Source of the DNA: an uncultured Capnocytophaga sp.
GTDB taxonomy: Bacteria; Bacteroidota; Bacteroidia; Flavobacteriales; Flavobacteriaceae
Direction: 5' to 3'
NCBI GenBank assembly: GCA_905372595.1
Contig: CAJPPS010000107.1
Location: 1 to 5,324 of the forward strand
DNA: 5,324 bases
Shown here: in pieces, positions 1 through 5,324 of the stretch
Position numbering within the stretch: position 1 is the stretch's first letter
Layout: every line of letters starts with the position of its first letter
Position numbers and translations under genes: made by a program
Notes under the pieces: model-generated
Told to the model about the DNA's origin: nothing
Seen by the model: only the letters and a program-made list of their open reading frames with translations
The model's database searches: none

Positions 1-1
1 A

Positions 2-391
2 ATAGGAGCAATGATACGTATCCAATGTGCTTTCGTAGATACCCCTGAGGTAGAACGTATAGCTGACTTTATTGGCGCTCAAAAAGGATATCCAGATGCC
101 TTCCTACTACCAGAATATGTTGGAGAAAATGATGTAGAAACTCCCGAAGTAGATATGAGCAAAAAAGACCCTCTACTGAGAGAAGCCGCTGAAATTCTTG
201 TTAGTGCCCAGCAAGGATCTACTTCCTTGTTACAAAGAAAGTTAGAACTAGGATATAACCGTGCTGGACGTATCATTGATCAGTTAGAGGTACTTGGTGT
301 AGTGGGACCTTTTAAGGGAAGCAAAGCCAGAGAAGTTCTCTTTGCTGATTTGGTAAGTCTGCAACAATATTTAAACGAAAAAGGGGTATAA
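2..391 (+). CDS. ftsK: DNA translocase FtsK, C-terminal part (5' end outside the window)
   Basis: This is the C-terminal 129 residues of the septum-associated DNA pump that moves chromosome termini apart and activates XerCD recombination. The frame is open to the left edge (I-G-A before the Met at 11), so that ATG is internal and not the start. The first ~40 residues (RIQCAFVDTPEVERI, then a YPDAFLLPEY segment) match the end of the RecA-like motor domain in Bacteroidetes FtsK. After an acidic linker comes the winged-helix gamma domain (visible residues about 56-115), starting at DPLLREAAEIL. It includes the conserved LLQRKLELGYNRAGRIIDQL stretch, the helix that reads KOPS sites in characterised FtsK proteins, followed by the GVVGPFKGSKAREVL wing. 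The stop is TAA at 389-391, immediately followed by a hairpin terminator. Family identity is certain. Whether this is the only FtsK/SpoIIIE paralogue cannot be seen here. Confidence 0.94.
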   Translation: MGAMIRIQCAFVDTPEVERIADFIGAQKGYPDAFLLPEYVGENDVETPEVDMSKKDPLLREAAEILVSAQQGSTSLLQRKLELGYNRAGRIIDQLEVLGVVGPFKGSKAREVLFADLVSLQQYLNEKGV

Positions 392-407
392 AAACCCCTT
401 ATTTTTT
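381..407 (+). terminator. Intrinsic terminator at the convergent ftsK/cmk junction
   Basis: A perfect 7-bp stem, AAGGGGT (381-387) with ACCCCTT (394-400), has a 6-nt loop and is followed by A then six T (402-407), a good rho-independent terminator for ftsK. Read on the minus strand the same stem is followed by TTT, giving a run of five T with the end of the stem, so it may also terminate cmk. It overlaps the last codons and stop of ftsK and the stop of cmk (399-401). Confidence 0.75.
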
Positions 408-1094
408 ATCTCTAACTAAAGAAACAATCTTTTGTACCACCTCCTCTATTGTAGTGGAAGAATTATCTATTTCTATTGCTTCTAGAGCCTTTTGAAGAGG
501 AGACTCTTTCCTATGTGTATCCTCATAATCCCTCTTCTGTATGTTCTGTAATACCTCTTCATAAGTAGTTACTTCTCCTTTTTGTTGAAGTTCCAAGAAT
601 CGCCGTTGAGCTCGAATCTCCTCAGAAGCTGTCATAAATATCTTAAGTTCAGCCTCAGGGAATACTACAGTACCTATATCACGCCCATCCATAACTACTC
701 CTTTCTCTCGTCCCATTTCACGTTGCAAAGCCACCAAATAAGCGCGTACTTCTGGAATTTTTGCTACTTCACTTACATAGCTTGCTACAGACAAACCTCG
801 TATCTCTTTCTCTATATTTTGCCCATTTAAGTAGATTTCAGAAACTCCCAATTCTGGATTATGTTCAAAACGGATTATACTTTGCTTGAGAGCTATCAGA
901 AGACTATCTTTATCAATAGTTAAAGTCTGTTTTCCTTCCGAAATAAATCCTCGCTTAAGAGCTAAAAAAGTAACCGCTCTATACATAGCTCCTGTATCTA
1001 TATACACATATTGTAAGGTATTGGCTACACGCTTAGCTATTGTACTCTTCCCTGTAGAAGAATATCCATCTATGGCAATAATTATTTTTTTCAT
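399..1094 (-). CDS. cmk: Cytidylate kinase (CMP/dCMP kinase)
   Basis: The 231-residue cytoplasmic enzyme transfers phosphate from ATP to CMP or dCMP in pyrimidine nucleotide metabolism. Visible family motifs are the P-loop GYSSTGKST (residues 10-18), the YIDTGAMYRAVT nucleotide-binding segment (31-42), the conserved SEVAKIPEVRAYL helix (108-120), DGRDIGTVVFP (136-146), and the C-terminal KRDYEDTHRKESPL segment (187-200) with the arginines and aspartates of the lid. Length is normal for the bacterial type. I chose ATG at 1092-1094 because it gives the usual MKKIIIAIDG start; an in-frame TTG three codons upstream (1101-1103) would extend it slightly. The stop lies 7 bp from that of convergent ftsK. 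Upstream is a 15-bp hairpin only 16 nt from the start, and no clear promoter is seen, so expression may depend on read-through from the Roadblock-like genes. In several Bacteroidetes cmk sits beside porQ; that is not so here. Confidence 0.97.
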   Translation of the reverse strand: MKKIIIAIDGYSSTGKSTIAKRVANTLQYVYIDTGAMYRAVTFLALKRGFISEGKQTLTIDKDSLLIALKQSIIRFEHNPELGVSEIYLNGQNIEKEIRGLSVASYVSEVAKIPEVRAYLVALQREMGREKGVVMDGRDIGTVVFPEAELKIFMTASEEIRAQRRFLELQQKGEVTTYEEVLQNIQKRDYEDTHRKESPLQKALEAIEIDNSSTTIEEVVQKIVSLVRDKK

Positions 1095-1106
1095 TCTATT
1101 CAAAGT

Positions 1107-1148
1107 AAAAATAACTTACCAAAATAATTATAGATTTTGGTAAGTTAT
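1107..1148 (-). terminator. 15-bp perfect hairpin between the Roadblock-like operon and cmk
   Basis: ATAACTTACCAAAAT (1111-1125) and ATTTTGGTAAGTTAT (1134-1148) are exact reverse complements around an 8-nt loop. On the minus strand the hairpin is followed by TTTTACTTTG, so it resembles a terminator for the gene ending at 1177, though the T tract is short. It ends only 16 nt before the cmk ATG, so it would also form in the leader of any read-through cmk transcript. A role as attenuator or RNA-processing element is possible; terminator is the simplest reading. Confidence 0.55.
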
Positions 1149-1159
1149 ACTAACTAAAG
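1148..1159. repeat. 12-bp direct repeat, copy 1 (TACTAACTAAAG)
   Basis: This is an exact 12-mer shared with 1566-1577. The 10-mer CTAACTAAAG inside it occurs a third time at 412-421, inside the 3' end of cmk. This copy lies in the 3' untranslated region of the second Roadblock-like gene, next to the hairpin arm. No function is recognised, and chance in AT-rich DNA is possible. Confidence 0.35.
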
Positions 1160-1176
1160 TATGATTTTTAGGTTTA

Positions 1177-1554
1177 TTAGAAAGATTTATTTTCTGCTTC
1201 TGATCGAATTTTTCGAATAAGGAGTTTTGCTAAGCCTATATTAGCTGTATCATCAAGGATGATATGATCAAGAATTTTCTTACTTTGTAGCAGACCTATT
1301 AAGTGTGTTTGTCCTTCATATACAAGGCAAACATCATCCACACTCTTATCCTCCAATCCCTCTGTATTTTCAAAAGAAAGAACTGCATTACGGAAAATTT
1401 CTACCTGATAGGAGCTAGCCAAACGATTATCTACTCCTGGGCGCGCTTTATAAGCTAAAATAGAACCATCCAGAGTACTTACTAATGAGACTGAGATGGC
1501 TCCTCCTATATTAGAAAAAAGTTGTTCTACATACTCATTTAAAAACTGTTCCAT
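1177..1554 (-). CDS. Roadblock/LC7-like small protein, second gene of a tandem pair
   Basis: A 125-residue cytoplasmic protein without signal peptide or membrane segment. I do not recognise a named gene. The predicted order is an N-terminal helix (1-15), two strands (ISVSLVST 20-27 and SILAYKA 31-37), a long helix (about 46-63), three strands (VDDVCLVYE 72-80, THLIGLL 83-89, DHIILDD 96-102) and a final helix (about 105-120). This is the Roadblock/LC7 (MglB-like) topology, whose members typically dimerise and act on or scaffold small Ras-like GTPases. It aligns nearly gap-free with the product of the preceding gene (1568-2038), shifted by one residue. Shared positions include SVS, DG/HG, EI..NA, Q.H and H.I in the last strand. 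The start is ATG at 1552-1554, preceded directly by AAGAG; the gap to the upstream gene is 13 bp, so they are co-transcribed. No GTPase is in view. The fold call is inference from pattern, and the exact role is unknown. Confidence 0.62.
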   Translation of the reverse strand: MEQFLNEYVEQLFSNIGGAISVSLVSTLDGSILAYKARPGVDNRLASSYQVEIFRNAVLSFENTEGLEDKSVDDVCLVYEGQTHLIGLLQSKKILDHIILDDTANIGLAKLLIRKIRSEAENKSF

Positions 1555-1565
1555 CTCTTATTTAT

Positions 1566-1577
1566 TACTAACTAAAG
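1566..1577. repeat. 12-bp direct repeat, copy 2 (TACTAACTAAAG)
   Basis: Exact copy of the 12-mer at 1148-1159. Here it spans the stop codon of the first Roadblock-like gene (TAG at 1568-1570, minus strand). Both copies therefore sit at or just after the 3' ends of the two paralogous genes. It might be a remnant of their duplication or a coincidence. Confidence 0.35.
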
Positions 1578-2038
1578 AATAATTTTCTAAAATGACTCTC
1601 TTTCTTAGGAGCTTCAGTAGGCTCTTTGGTATAAAGTTCTGTTTGTACCTCATCAAAAGTAACGACTTTGGTCATTTGTTCATAACATTGCTTATGGATA
1701 ATACTAAGAATACCATAATTGATCTTATTGGCATCTGTAATGATATGAATTAAGTAATCAAAATCCTTAGATACATAGATGATATGAATCTGCTTTTTGT
1801 TAGAAATCGTAATTTCTCTAAGAGAATCTTCATGAATATTATCAATATATTTGATTTCTTGAAGGGCATTTTTAGCAATTTCAGCTTCAAATTTGGCTGT
1901 AGCTGTATAGTCCAAACCACTGAAAGACCTATTAAAAAGGACTTCGCCATGTTCTGTTCCTATAAAGCTAACCGAAAGGATTCCAGAGAGTTGCGCTCCC
2001 ATTTGTTCCGCATATTTTTTGAACTCATCTAAAATCAT
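1568..2038 (-). CDS. Roadblock/LC7-like protein with C-terminal tail, first gene of a tandem pair
   Basis: A 156-residue soluble protein, unnamed as far as I can tell. Residues 1-117 show the same alternation as its neighbour: N-terminal helix, strands SVSFIGT (22-28) and EVLFNRS (32-38), helix about 47-63, strands REITISN (74-80), IHIIYVS (84-90) and LIHIITD (96-102), and a last helix (about 104-119). I infer a Roadblock/LC7-like fold. Unlike its partner it has a ~37-residue extension: a polar, acidic and proline-containing linker followed by a basic-aromatic end, HFRKLFFS, that could bind a partner or the membrane surface. The start ATG at 2036-2038 is preceded by an AAGAGT purine stretch. 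A consensus Bacteroidetes promoter lies about 35 bp upstream, so this gene probably heads a two-gene operon with 1177-1554. A diverged dimerisation domain of another family is the main alternative. Confidence 0.62.
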   Translation of the reverse strand: MILDEFKKYAEQMGAQLSGILSVSFIGTEHGEVLFNRSFSGLDYTATAKFEAEIAKNALQEIKYIDNIHEDSLREITISNKKQIHIIYVSKDFDYLIHIITDANKINYGILSIIHKQCYEQMTKVVTFDEVQTELYTKEPTEAPKKESHFRKLFFS

Positions 2039-2071
2039 ACTCTTGAAATTTAATTAGGTAATAATATTGTG

Positions 2072-2102
2072 CAAAGCTACGATGTTTTTTCTTAAATTGC
2101 AA
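2072..2102 (-). promoter_or_regulatory. Bacteroidetes-type promoter of the Roadblock-like operon
   Basis: On the minus strand TTG (2100-2102) is followed after 20 bp by TAGCTTTG (2072-2079), an exact match to the Bacteroidetes -33/-7 consensus (TTG, about 19-21 bp, TAnnTTTG) read by the primary sigma factor of this phylum. Transcription would start near 2065-2068, giving a leader of about 30 nt before the ATG at 2038. Predicted from sequence only. Confidence 0.7.
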
Positions 2103-2124
2103 CCTTTATCCAGAAATATTTTTA

Positions 2125-2151
2125 ATTAACAAAATAGGAATTTTTGTTAAT
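2125..2151. repeat. AT-rich inverted repeat between barrel gene and Roadblock-like operon
   Basis: ATTAACAAAA (2125-2134) and TTTTGTTAAT (2142-2151) form a perfect 10-bp stem with a 7-nt loop. It lies after the barrel gene stop and about 23 bp upstream of the -33 element of the next promoter. On the minus strand it is followed by TTAAAAATATTTC, with no clean T tract and few GC pairs, so it is a poor terminator. It could be a weak terminator, an operator, or nothing. Confidence 0.35.
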
Positions 2152-2220
2152 AACCTACATAATTATTTGATAACAAATCTATTACAAATCCTCGTATTCT
2201 TCACTATTGTAGATAAGTAA

Positions 2221-3150
2221 TTAGAATCCGAATAATTGTGCATCTTCTTTATTTTGCTTATCTCTAGCTTTCATCTTCTCTATATATTCAATATCTTTAT
2301 GTCTATCATAGAAACGGTAAGAGAGACCAATTCCACCAAAATAGCGAGTAGGAGTTGTCTTCCAGCTAGCCCCTATTGAGGCATTTATTTGAAAATCTTC
2401 ATTAATAAGATAGGATGCTCCAAGTCGAATTAATGAATCCTTATAATAATCACTTGTAATACCCTCATTCTCAACAAATATACTCCATCTATCATCATAC
2501 AAATTATGAGTAAGGCTAAGAATATAACTATACTGAGCGTGAATAGAAGCCATATTATTTCCAACAAAGTTCAATACCAACGCTACTTCATCAAGAGGAT
2601 GACTCTGCAGAGCAATAATTGCTTTAGGAGTGAAAACATTATACTTCTCATTCATTACTTCATAGAGGTAGCGATTCTGTTCCCATACATTTATCCCCGC
2701 ATACAAAGAAATGGCAGGAATCATTTTTTTCCATTTAAATTCGGCATTAGCCTTCCAGCTATATACATTCACCTTACTAACAAAAACTGGGTCGTAGAAG
2801 AGGTATTTCACCCCAAAAGTATTACGTTGAAACCCCATTTTTCCTTTAGAGATTCCATCTGTAGAACGATTACTGTAAAGAAAAGTACCATCACCTACTA
2901 TCTCAAACTGATCTCGCCATACTCCATAGCGAACCATATAGTTTAACCCGATATTATCCTGAGACAAGCCCAGTGCTTCGTGCTTATTAGTCTCATAGAT
3001 AATATCTGTCTCCAGATGTGCCACTTTTTTACCTACCGAATAAGCCCCCATAGACCTACCTGGTTTATTAGAGTTAATAATATCAGTATATTGACCATAA
3101 CTCTCTAAAGATAAAAACATTACGATAGAATAAAGTAGTATTCTTTGCAT
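2221..3150 (-). CDS. Outer-membrane beta-barrel protein, transporter (phenol MetA-degradation-like) family
   Basis: A 309-residue exported protein that I place in the flavobacterial outer-membrane 'transporter' family related to Pfam phenol_MetA_deg; its substrate is unknown. Residues 1-20 form a signal peptide: MQR, a hydrophobic core, then SYGQ, with cleavage near G19/Q20. The mature chain opens with YTDIINSNKPGRSMGAYSVG, the hallmark start of these flavobacterial proteins. It then alternates short amphipathic, aromatic-rich strands with polar turns (for example FGVKYLFYDP, SWKANAEFKW, AISLYAG, WSIFVENEG, FGGIGLSYRF), as a barrel of about 12 strands would. Its conserved-looking end RYFGGIGLSYRFYDRHKD is followed by a charged periplasmic tail. 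ATG 3148-3150 gives a normal signal peptide. An in-frame ATG at 3163-3165 adds MDILF and has a more A/purine-rich upstream context, so it remains possible. The gene has its own promoter and is insulated from the OmpA-family gene by a terminator. It is not a PorP/SprF protein by motif. Confidence 0.78.
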   Translation of the reverse strand: MQRILLYSIVMFLSLESYGQYTDIINSNKPGRSMGAYSVGKKVAHLETDIIYETNKHEALGLSQDNIGLNYMVRYGVWRDQFEIVGDGTFLYSNRSTDGISKGKMGFQRNTFGVKYLFYDPVFVSKVNVYSWKANAEFKWKKMIPAISLYAGINVWEQNRYLYEVMNEKYNVFTPKAIIALQSHPLDEVALVLNFVGNNMASIHAQYSYILSLTHNLYDDRWSIFVENEGITSDYYKDSLIRLGASYLINEDFQINASIGASWKTTPTRYFGGIGLSYRFYDRHKDIEYIEKMKARDKQNKEDAQLFGF

Positions 3151-3234
3151 AAATAATATATCCATATTTCTTTAGTTTATTTACATTATTTTCTATAAGA
3201 ACTAAAACAACAAGTCCTTGCTTGGTAGAAAGTA

Positions 3235-3264
3235 CAAAATTATAAAATTTATACTTAGTATCAA
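3235..3264 (-). promoter_or_regulatory. Bacteroidetes-type promoter of the beta-barrel gene
   Basis: Minus-strand TTG (3262-3264), a 19-bp spacer, and TAATTTTG (3235-3242) fit the Bacteroidetes consensus exactly. It lies just after the terminator of the upstream OmpA-family gene and 70-85 nt before the candidate starts at 3165 and 3150, leaving an AT-rich leader of about 65-80 nt. Predicted from sequence only. Confidence 0.7.
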
Positions 3265-3286
3265 GTTTTTTATCATTTTTTTCCTG

Positions 3287-3321
3287 AAAAAAACAGCGAT
3301 AAGCATAGTACTTATCGCTGT
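3287..3321 (-). terminator. Strong intrinsic terminator after the OmpA-family gene
   Basis: A perfect 11-bp GC-containing stem, ACAGCGATAAG (3293-3303) with CTTATCGCTGT (3311-3321), has a 7-nt loop and on the minus strand runs into six further T (3292-3287). It starts 27 bp after the stop of the OmpA-family gene and lies upstream of the barrel gene's promoter, separating the two units. A stretch of A on the other side would let it act as a terminator in both directions. Confidence 0.88.
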
Positions 3322-3347
3322 AAAAAAATATAAACTATGAAAAAATT

Positions 3348-5324
3348 TTACATTTGTGTAATGATAAACTCACTTCGTCTGTTTTGTTGATGTTCTTCTT
3401 CTGTACAAGGAACTCCATTCTTACAGTGGTTCACCAATCGAGTTTCTCCATATCCTTTAGCAGTCAATCTATTCTTAGCTATTCCCTGGCTTACGATCCA
3501 TTCCATAGTTGATTTAGCACGTTTATCTGAAAGAATCAAGTTAGATTTGTCTGAACCACGACTATCTGTATGAGAGCGGATAGATATCTTCATTGTAGGA
3601 TGATCCTTCATAGCTTCAACAATCTTAGCCAATTCTGCAGCCGCATCAGGTCGAATATTATACTTACCAAGATCAAACTTGATTTCCTTAATTTGGAAAA
3701 TCTTAGCTAAGTCATCTCCTTTTTTGAGAGGTTTCTTAGTAGTTTTCATAAGGATTTCTTTTTCAATAACATTCCCTTTTTCACGGACACTTACTTGTTC
3801 TTCTACCACAGCATAGTTTTCACGTTGTGCTCGAAGGAAAACAAAAGTATCATCACAATTAATTGTTTTAGCTCCAAAGTCATAATCCCCATTAGATTTA
3901 TTCTCAATTTTACTAATTTCCTTTTGATTGCTATCAGAAAGAGTAAGAGTTACATTTGCGAGAACTTCCTTGGTATCAATATCCTTAACAATACCTTTAA
4001 TAGTTTTTTTACAATCAAAGTCTAGAGGTCTGTTTTGTATAAAGTAATAAATATCATCTTTTCCTTTTCCTCCTGGACGATTTGAAGAGAGGAATCCTAC
4101 ACTTCTTTGTTCATCAAGGATAAAAGCGAAGTCATCATCAGGAGTGTTCCCTGGACGTCCTATATTCTGTAATCTTTTTAAAGAACCATCTGCTTCTATT
4201 TTTACAGCAAAAATATCCAAACCTCCTAACCCTGGAAGTCCATCTGAAGCAAAGAAAAGAACATTTTCACTAGAAATAAATGGGAAGGTTTCTCTTCCTT
4301 CTGTATTGATAAGTTCTCCCAGATTTTCAGGCTTTCCATAAGTTCCTTTCTTATGATTTACACGAACTCTGAAAATATCAGATTTTCCATGAGTTCCATT
4401 GATATCTGCTGCGAAATAAAGATATTTTCCATCAGGAGAAAGTGCTGGATGTGCTACACTATAACCTGTAACATTAAAAGGAAGACGAACGGGTTCAGAC
4501 CAATTAAGCCCATTTCTTACAGAGCGATAAATTTCAAGTAGTACTTTTTCCTCTGCTTTCTTCCTTTTTTCCTCTTTACTCTGAGGTACCTGATAATTAC
4601 GAGTGAAGTAGATTGTATCCAAACTTCTGGTAAATACAGGGCTAGATTCATTCAAAAGTGAATTCAACACTGGAGAAAAGTCCTGTTCTTTAGTAAGATT
4701 CCCTTCTGAAAAATCTCCTTTATAAAGATCATAATATCCTTCTCCTGTCCAATTAGAAGTTCCTCTTGAAGATTTTGGCTTACGGCTAGCTGTATAAACA
4801 ACCTCTCCTTTCCCAAAGAAAGCAGTTCCATACTCTGAATATTCAGTATTAATATCTACTGGTTTCAGAGTCAATCTTCCTGAATTATCTTTAATTGTCT
4901 GTAAGTAATCAGTATGTTCTTCTAACTTCTTTGCACGAAGATCCCCCTGTCCTGTAATTTTAACAAACTGATCCAACACCTTTTGAGCATCTTCATAACG
5001 CTCTACAGACTTCAGTGTCTGCCCATAACGATAGTAATATTCAGGCGTGATCTTATAGTTTTCTGGCTCCTTCTTTGCATTTTCGAAAAGTTGATCATAC
5101 CATTTTAGAGCTGTAGTATAATCTGCATTGAAATAGTAGGAATTCCCTAAGTTCTCCAGTATTGTTTGATCTACATAACCTTGGGAAGCTATACGTTCAT
5201 ATATCTTGATAGCATCTACATAGGCATACTTACTATATAAGTCATTGGCCTTTTTTATTTTACTTTCATTTTCTTTCTTTAGTTTATCTTTATCTTCTTG
5301 AGCAAAAACACAAGATACTGAGAC
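3348..5324 (-). CDS. OmpA-family protein with TPR, PD40 propeller and carboxypeptidase-regulatory domains, PorE-like (start outside the window)
   Basis: The frame runs to the right edge: 658 residues are visible, beginning inside a signal sequence (VSVSCVFAQ). Numbering from the edge: TPR repeats at about 24-125 (for example LGNSYYFNADYTTALKWYDQ); a WD40-like PD40 propeller at about 161-430 with blades such as HPALSPDGKYLYFAAD, FPFISSENVLFFASDG and VGFLSSNRPGGKGKDDIYY; a carboxypeptidase-regulatory/CNA-B-like sandwich at about 438-527 (IKGIVKDIDTKEVLANVTL); and an OmpA C-terminal peptidoglycan-binding domain at about 542-658. The last keeps SHTDSRG, LSDKRAKS and NRRSEF. Asp587 and Arg602 sit 15 apart, as the diaminopimelate-binding Asp and Arg do in known OmpA domains. 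Two cysteines in HCKNGVPC may form a disulfide. The order matches Porphyromonas PorE, a type IX secretion component, but Bacteroidetes carry several such paralogues, so the job is inferred as an outer-membrane-to-peptidoglycan anchor. The GTG at 4977-4979 is internal, not a start. A strong terminator follows. Confidence 0.9.
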   Translation of the reverse strand, partial: VSVSCVFAQEDKDKLKKENESKIKKANDLYSKYAYVDAIKIYERIASQGYVDQTILENLGNSYYFNADYTTALKWYDQLFENAKKEPENYKITPEYYYRYGQTLKSVERYEDAQKVLDQFVKITGQGDLRAKKLEEHTDYLQTIKDNSGRLTLKPVDINTEYSEYGTAFFGKGEVVYTASRKPKSSRGTSNWTGEGYYDLYKGDFSEGNLTKEQDFSPVLNSLLNESSPVFTRSLDTIYFTRNYQVPQSKEEKRKKAEEKVLLEIYRSVRNGLNWSEPVRLPFNVTGYSVAHPALSPDGKYLYFAADINGTHGKSDIFRVRVNHKKGTYGKPENLGELINTEGRETFPFISSENVLFFASDGLPGLGGLDIFAVKIEADGSLKRLQNIGRPGNTPDDDFAFILDEQRSVGFLSSNRPGGKGKDDIYYFIQNRPLDFDCKKTIKGIVKDIDTKEVLANVTLTLSDSNQKEISKIENKSNGDYDFGAKTINCDDTFVFLRAQRENYAVVEEQVSVREKGNVIEKEILMKTTKKPLKKGDDLAKIFQIKEIKFDLGKYNIRPDAAAELAKIVEAMKDHPTMKISIRSHTDSRGSDKSNLILSDKRAKSTMEWIVSQGIAKNRLTAKGYGETRLVNHCKNGVPCTEEEHQQNRRSEFIITQM

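Noticed and set aside
11..13. ATG at the left edge as the start of a small stand-alone DNA-binding protein
   Set aside because: The frame is open upstream and the first residues match the end of the FtsK motor domain, so this is a truncated view of a large gene.
2174..2181. Second promoter-like element TAGATTTG (minus strand) upstream of the Roadblock-like operon
   Set aside because: It matches the -7 consensus but has no TTG at 17-23 bp upstream, and would give a long leader, whereas the element at 2072-2102 fits fully.
2506..2946. Open frame of 146 codons on the + strand inside the barrel gene, and other shorter opposite-strand frames (582-830, 886-1143, 1784-2032, 3795-4025)
   Set aside because: They lie antisense to, or overlap the start of, well-supported genes, have low-complexity composition without family motifs, and lack promoter or ribosome-binding signals.
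2221..3150. PorP/SprF type IX secretion barrel
   Set aside because: The location beside a PorE-like gene invites this, but the mature N-terminus (YTDIINSNKPG) and later motifs fit the phenol_MetA_deg-like transporter family, not the asparagine- and proline-rich start (INPAYAG-like) of PorP/SprF.
4977..4979. GTG as a possible start codon of the OmpA-family gene
   Set aside because: The same frame continues without a stop to the right edge and encodes TPR repeats and the end of a signal sequence, so the true start lies outside the window.
1..5324. CRISPR array, tRNA, rRNA, insertion sequence, phage or toxin-antitoxin genes
   Set aside because: I looked for regularly spaced repeats, cloverleaf-like segments, transposase motifs and terminal inverted repeats on both strands and found none; gene density and composition look like ordinary chromosome.

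Overview
The window is a low-GC stretch of a Bacteroidetes chromosome, most likely from a member of the Flavobacteriia. Capnocytophaga or a close relative would fit, but that genus-level guess is inference. The lineage rests on three things: the flavobacterial style of the FtsK tail and cytidylate kinase, an OmpA-family protein with the TPR / PD40 propeller / carboxypeptidase-regulatory / OmpA order typical of type IX secretion-associated envelope proteins, and two promoters matching the Bacteroidetes consensus (TTG, 19-20 bp, TAnnTTTG). I see no mobile element, CRISPR array, tRNA or rRNA.

Layout. At the left edge the + strand carries the last 129 codons of a DNA translocase gene (ftsK). It meets the minus-strand cytidylate kinase gene (cmk) head-on, with only 7 bp between the stop codons and one hairpin terminator serving the junction. 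All remaining genes are on the minus strand, so they are transcribed right to left. In transcription order they are: a PorE-like OmpA-family protein whose start lies just beyond the right edge (3348-5324), a strong intrinsic terminator (3287-3321), a promoter (3235-3264), an outer-membrane beta-barrel protein (2221-3150), a promoter (2072-2102), two tandem paralogous small proteins with a Roadblock/LC7-like fold pattern (1568-2038 and 1177-1554), a 15-bp hairpin (1111-1148), and cmk (399-1094).

How they fit together. FtsK and Cmk are housekeeping functions (chromosome segregation; CMP/dCMP phosphorylation). The OmpA-family protein and the barrel are envelope proteins. They are neighbours, but a terminator and a new promoter separate them, so they look like independent transcription units. 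The two Roadblock-like genes form a tight operon and align to each other almost without gaps, suggesting subunits of one hetero-oligomer. No partner GTPase is visible here. This pair is the least understood part of the window and the best candidate for an undescribed system. No gene-free stretch exceeds 300 bp; the longest are 2039-2220 and about 3151-3347, both accounted for by regulatory signals.
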